Shown: positions 13,305 to 15,125 of the stretch, piece by piece
Layout of the letters: each line of letters begins with the position of its first letter
How positions within the stretch are numbered: position 1 is the first letter of the stretch
Assembly: GCA_002696965.1 (NCBI GenBank)
Contig: NZUB01000003.1
Coordinates: 1 to 15,125 of the forward strand
Source: Flavobacteriales bacterium
GTDB lineage: Bacteria; Bacteroidota; Bacteroidia; Flavobacteriales; TMED113
DNA: 15,125 bases
Direction of reading: 5' to 3'
The notes under the pieces: model-generated
Told to the model about the DNA's origin: nothing
The model's input: only the letters and a program-made list of their open reading frames with translations
The model's database searches: none
Translations under genes and position numbers: made by a program

Positions 13305-13877
13305 TTAATTAATTATGGTTAAAAATAAAAATAAATAGATCCAAACAGCCGTTAAAAAATGCCAAAACCTAATACCTAATTTTAAACCCTGATAACTTAA
13401 TTTATTGTATTTTTTCTTAATTGAATTAAGATATATTATAACCAATGCAATCACGCCACCCAAAACATGAAAAAAATGTGTTAATGTTAACACATAGATA
13501 TAAGAGGAAGAAACATTGTTACCAGATAAAAACTTATTTTCCAATACCAGTGACCTCCAACCTAAAATTTGAAAAACAAAAAACAATAAACCAAAAATTA
13601 TAGCTAATAACAAAGAACGAGGTATCATTTGCACATTATCTGCCTTACAATTTTTTAATGCAAAATGAGCAAAAAAACTACTTACTAATATCAACATAGT
13701 ACTTATATAAAACATTATAGATAATTGTATATCATCCCACTTACTATCTAATGCTCCTTTGGAAACAATATAAGCACTTGTTAAACCCGCAAATAACATA
13801 ACAACACTAAACATAGCAATCATGAGCAAATTCTCATGCGCTCTGTTGATTTTTTGATTAGAATTATGAATTACCAT
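13305..13877 (-). CDS. Cytochrome c oxidase subunit III-like protein (190 aa)
   Basis: This second heme-copper oxidase subunit III homolog has 190 residues, near the size of CyoC-type subunits. Five helices are predicted (about 17-38, 52-73, 87-105, 125-150, 170-188). Recognisable segments are MFSVVMLFAGLTSAYIVS at 22-39, FQILGWRSL at 102-110, LTHFFHVLGGVIAL at 132-145 and GIRFWHFLTAVWIYLFLF at 168-185, the last matching the terminal helix pattern of subunit III. It starts 3 bp after ctaB, so the two are certainly cotranscribed. Two adjacent subunit III-type genes after ctaB are the usual Bacteroidota arrangement. Whether both sit in one complex is not shown by sequence. Confidence 0.91.
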   Translation of the reverse strand: MVIHNSNQKINRAHENLLMIAMFSVVMLFAGLTSAYIVSKGALDSKWDDIQLSIMFYISTMLILVSSFFAHFALKNCKADNVQMIPRSLLLAIIFGLLFFVFQILGWRSLVLENKFLSGNNVSSSYIYVLTLTHFFHVLGGVIALVIIYLNSIKKKYNKLSYQGLKLGIRFWHFLTAVWIYLFLFLTIIN

Positions 13878-13880
13878 AGA

Positions 13881-14744
13881 TTAAATAAATTTATCTATTA
13901 TATAAATTATTTGCAACACAGGCAAATAAATTAAACTACAAATCATTAATTTTTTTGCATCAACTACTGATTTTGTTTTTAATAAGATTAAAGCTTTTTG
14001 TAAAAAAAATAATCCTAGTAAAAAAATAGATATTGCTCCAACTATAGATAAATCTATTGAAGACTCTATTAAAAGATAATCTAACAATATCGGAGAAATT
14101 GAAATTGGAATTAGCCAAAAAGTGTAAAAAACAATTTGAAATGCTGACTGATGGTCTCTGTAGCCAGAGGGTAATAGTTGTATATTAGCTTTTTTATAAT
14201 CTTTATAACGTATCCAAGCAATTGACCAAAAATGTGGAAATTGCCATAAAAATTGAATAGCAAATAAAATACCCGTTTCTAAACTAAATTGATTTGAAAC
14301 AGCTACCCAGCCAAGCATAAAAGGCATTGCTCCCGGAAAAGCTCCAATGAAACCCGAAATTGGAGTATTTGTTTTTAAAGGTGTATAACCCACAACATAA
14401 ATTAAACATGATAATGCTCCAAAAAAAGCACATCTAAAATTAATCATTGAAAGAATAAAAATTCCTGAGAAACCTAAAATTAAAGAAAAAATAAAAGCAG
14501 AATTTAAAGTTATTTTTTTTGTAGGTAATGGCCTGTTTTTTGTTCTGTCCATTAAAGAATCTACATTCACTTCATAAACCTGATTTAATCCATTTGAAGA
14601 ACCAACTAAAAACATACCTCCCAACATTAGCTTGAATAGTATTTGTATATCCAAATACTCTGATGCCAAAATATATCCGGCTAATGAAGAGAATAAAACT
14701 GTAGCAGATAATCTAGGCTTTAATAATTCAATATAATTTAACAC
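13881..14744 (-). CDS. ctaB: Protoheme IX farnesyltransferase (heme O synthase)
   Basis: This UbiA-superfamily inner-membrane enzyme adds a farnesyl group to heme B, giving heme O for heme-copper oxidases. The 287-residue length is typical, with about eight or nine membrane segments. The first prenyl-diphosphate/Mg motif is NQVYEVNVDSLMDRTKNRPL at 54-73 (N54, E58, D62, D66, R67, R71). The next conserved loop is YTPLKTNTPISGFIGAFPGA at 120-139. The second Asp-containing motif is FPHFWSIAWIRYKDYKKANI at 169-188. The start codon is GTG at 14744: the frame upstream reaches the stop of the preceding gene (14766-14768) without an ATG, and IELLKPR begins a few residues in, as expected. It is also called cyoE. 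It lies 21 bp after the sugar dehydrogenase gene. Confidence 0.95.
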   Translation of the reverse strand: MLNYIELLKPRLSATVLFSSLAGYILASEYLDIQILFKLMLGGMFLVGSSNGLNQVYEVNVDSLMDRTKNRPLPTKKITLNSAFIFSLILGFSGIFILSMINFRCAFFGALSCLIYVVGYTPLKTNTPISGFIGAFPGAMPFMLGWVAVSNQFSLETGILFAIQFLWQFPHFWSIAWIRYKDYKKANIQLLPSGYRDHQSAFQIVFYTFWLIPISISPILLDYLLIESSIDLSIVGAISIFLLGLFFLQKALILLKTKSVVDAKKLMICSLIYLPVLQIIYIIDKFI

Positions 14745-14765
14745 AAGAAGAAAATTTAAAATAAT

Positions 14766-15125
14766 TTATATAACGGAACGTCCTTTAAGTTCCTCCCAGT
14801 CTTTTTCTGGTCTAACTGAAAGATTGGTTTCCCATGCTCCCTTTAGTGTGTTTAATTCAATGTTTAATTTTTTAGCAAAATTTATAATAGCCTGTATATC
14901 TTTAGGAAAACAACTTCCTCCAAAACCCATCTTGCCATCTGGACCTGGAACAGATAAGTGAGAATGACCTATTCGACCATCTCGGACAAAACCCTCTATA
15001 GAAGTTTCCCAATCGGCGCCAACTTTATCACTAATCAATTTCATTTCATTTAAAAACGAGACTTTGGTAGCAAAAAAACAATTATTCATATACTTTATAA
15101 GCTCTGCTGTTTCAAAATTTGTTTC
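14766..15125 (-). CDS. UDP-glucose/nucleotide-sugar dehydrogenase, short form, C-terminal part (cut by window edge)
   Basis: The frame is open to the right edge, so only the last 119 residues are visible, beginning ETNFETAELIKY. The central dimerisation helix reads AELIKYMNNCFFATKVSFLN, followed by SVPGPDGKMGFGGSCFPKDI with the catalytic Cys. These are hallmarks of dehydrogenases that oxidise UDP-sugars to uronic acids with NAD for surface polysaccharides. The protein stops about 50 residues after that Cys, ending ETNLSVRPEKDWEELKGRSVI, and lacks the C-terminal UDP-binding Rossmann domain of classical Ugd. I recall similarly short versions in marine bacteria and phages, so this may be a real short family rather than a truncation. 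It is 21 bp upstream of ctaB, functionally unrelated but possibly cotranscribed. Confidence 0.88.
   Translation of the reverse strand, partial: ETNFETAELIKYMNNCFFATKVSFLNEMKLISDKVGADWETSIEGFVRDGRIGHSHLSVPGPDGKMGFGGSCFPKDIQAIINFAKKLNIELNTLKGAWETNLSVRPEKDWEELKGRSVI

Noticed and set aside
13305..13877. Idea that the 190-aa subunit III gene is a truncated duplicate of the 263-aa one
   Set aside because: It has a complete five-helix subunit III pattern with its own conserved motifs, and a paired arrangement after ctaB is usual in Bacteroidota.

Overview
The window is an AT-rich chromosomal segment from a bacterium of the phylum Bacteroidota, most likely a marine or aquatic member of the Flavobacteriales. 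The evidence is two very large secreted proteins with the gliding-motility-associated (CHU_C, type B) C-terminal sorting domain of the type IX secretion system (T9SS), signal peptides that leave an N-terminal Gln, A-rich start regions instead of clear Shine-Dalgarno sequences, and a cytochrome oxidase cluster of the ctaB / two subunit III / subunit IV / SCO type usual in this phylum. No rRNA, tRNA, CRISPR array, transposase or phage gene is visible.

Layout, left to right. (1) 1-96, minus: the first 32 codons of a secreted protein that runs off the left edge. (2) 97-378: an AT-rich divergent intergenic region. (3) 379-1890, plus: gpmI, cofactor-independent phosphoglycerate mutase. (4) 1887-8892, minus: a two-gene operon of giant T9SS cargo proteins. 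The 969-aa protein is encoded upstream of the 1364-aa protein with one base between them. Both start with a choice-of-anchor L domain and end with CHU_C; the larger one also carries a C-type-lectin-like domain in its stalk. (5) 8893-9013: divergent promoter region. (6) 9014-10378, plus: an M20-family metallodipeptidase. (7) 10461-15125, minus: a compact leftward cluster that reads, in transcription order, short nucleotide-sugar dehydrogenase (cut by the right edge), ctaB, oxidase subunit III (190 aa), oxidase subunit III (263 aa), subunit IV, SCO copper chaperone, a 76-aa CxxC membrane protein, and tsaB.

How they work together. The right-hand cluster builds part of an aa3-type respiratory terminal oxidase: CtaB farnesylates heme, SCO delivers copper to CuA, and the subunit III and IV genes supply structural subunits. 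Subunits I and II must lie elsewhere. The 76-aa CxxC protein sits between SCO and tsaB with coupled spacing and is a candidate oxidase-assembly factor. The left half holds a probable surface-adhesion operon, the part of the window with the most unexplained biology: paired paralogs with matching N- and C-terminal modules, differing stalks built from Cys-bracketed modules, and one lectin-like insertion. gpmI, the dipeptidase and tsaB are housekeeping genes.
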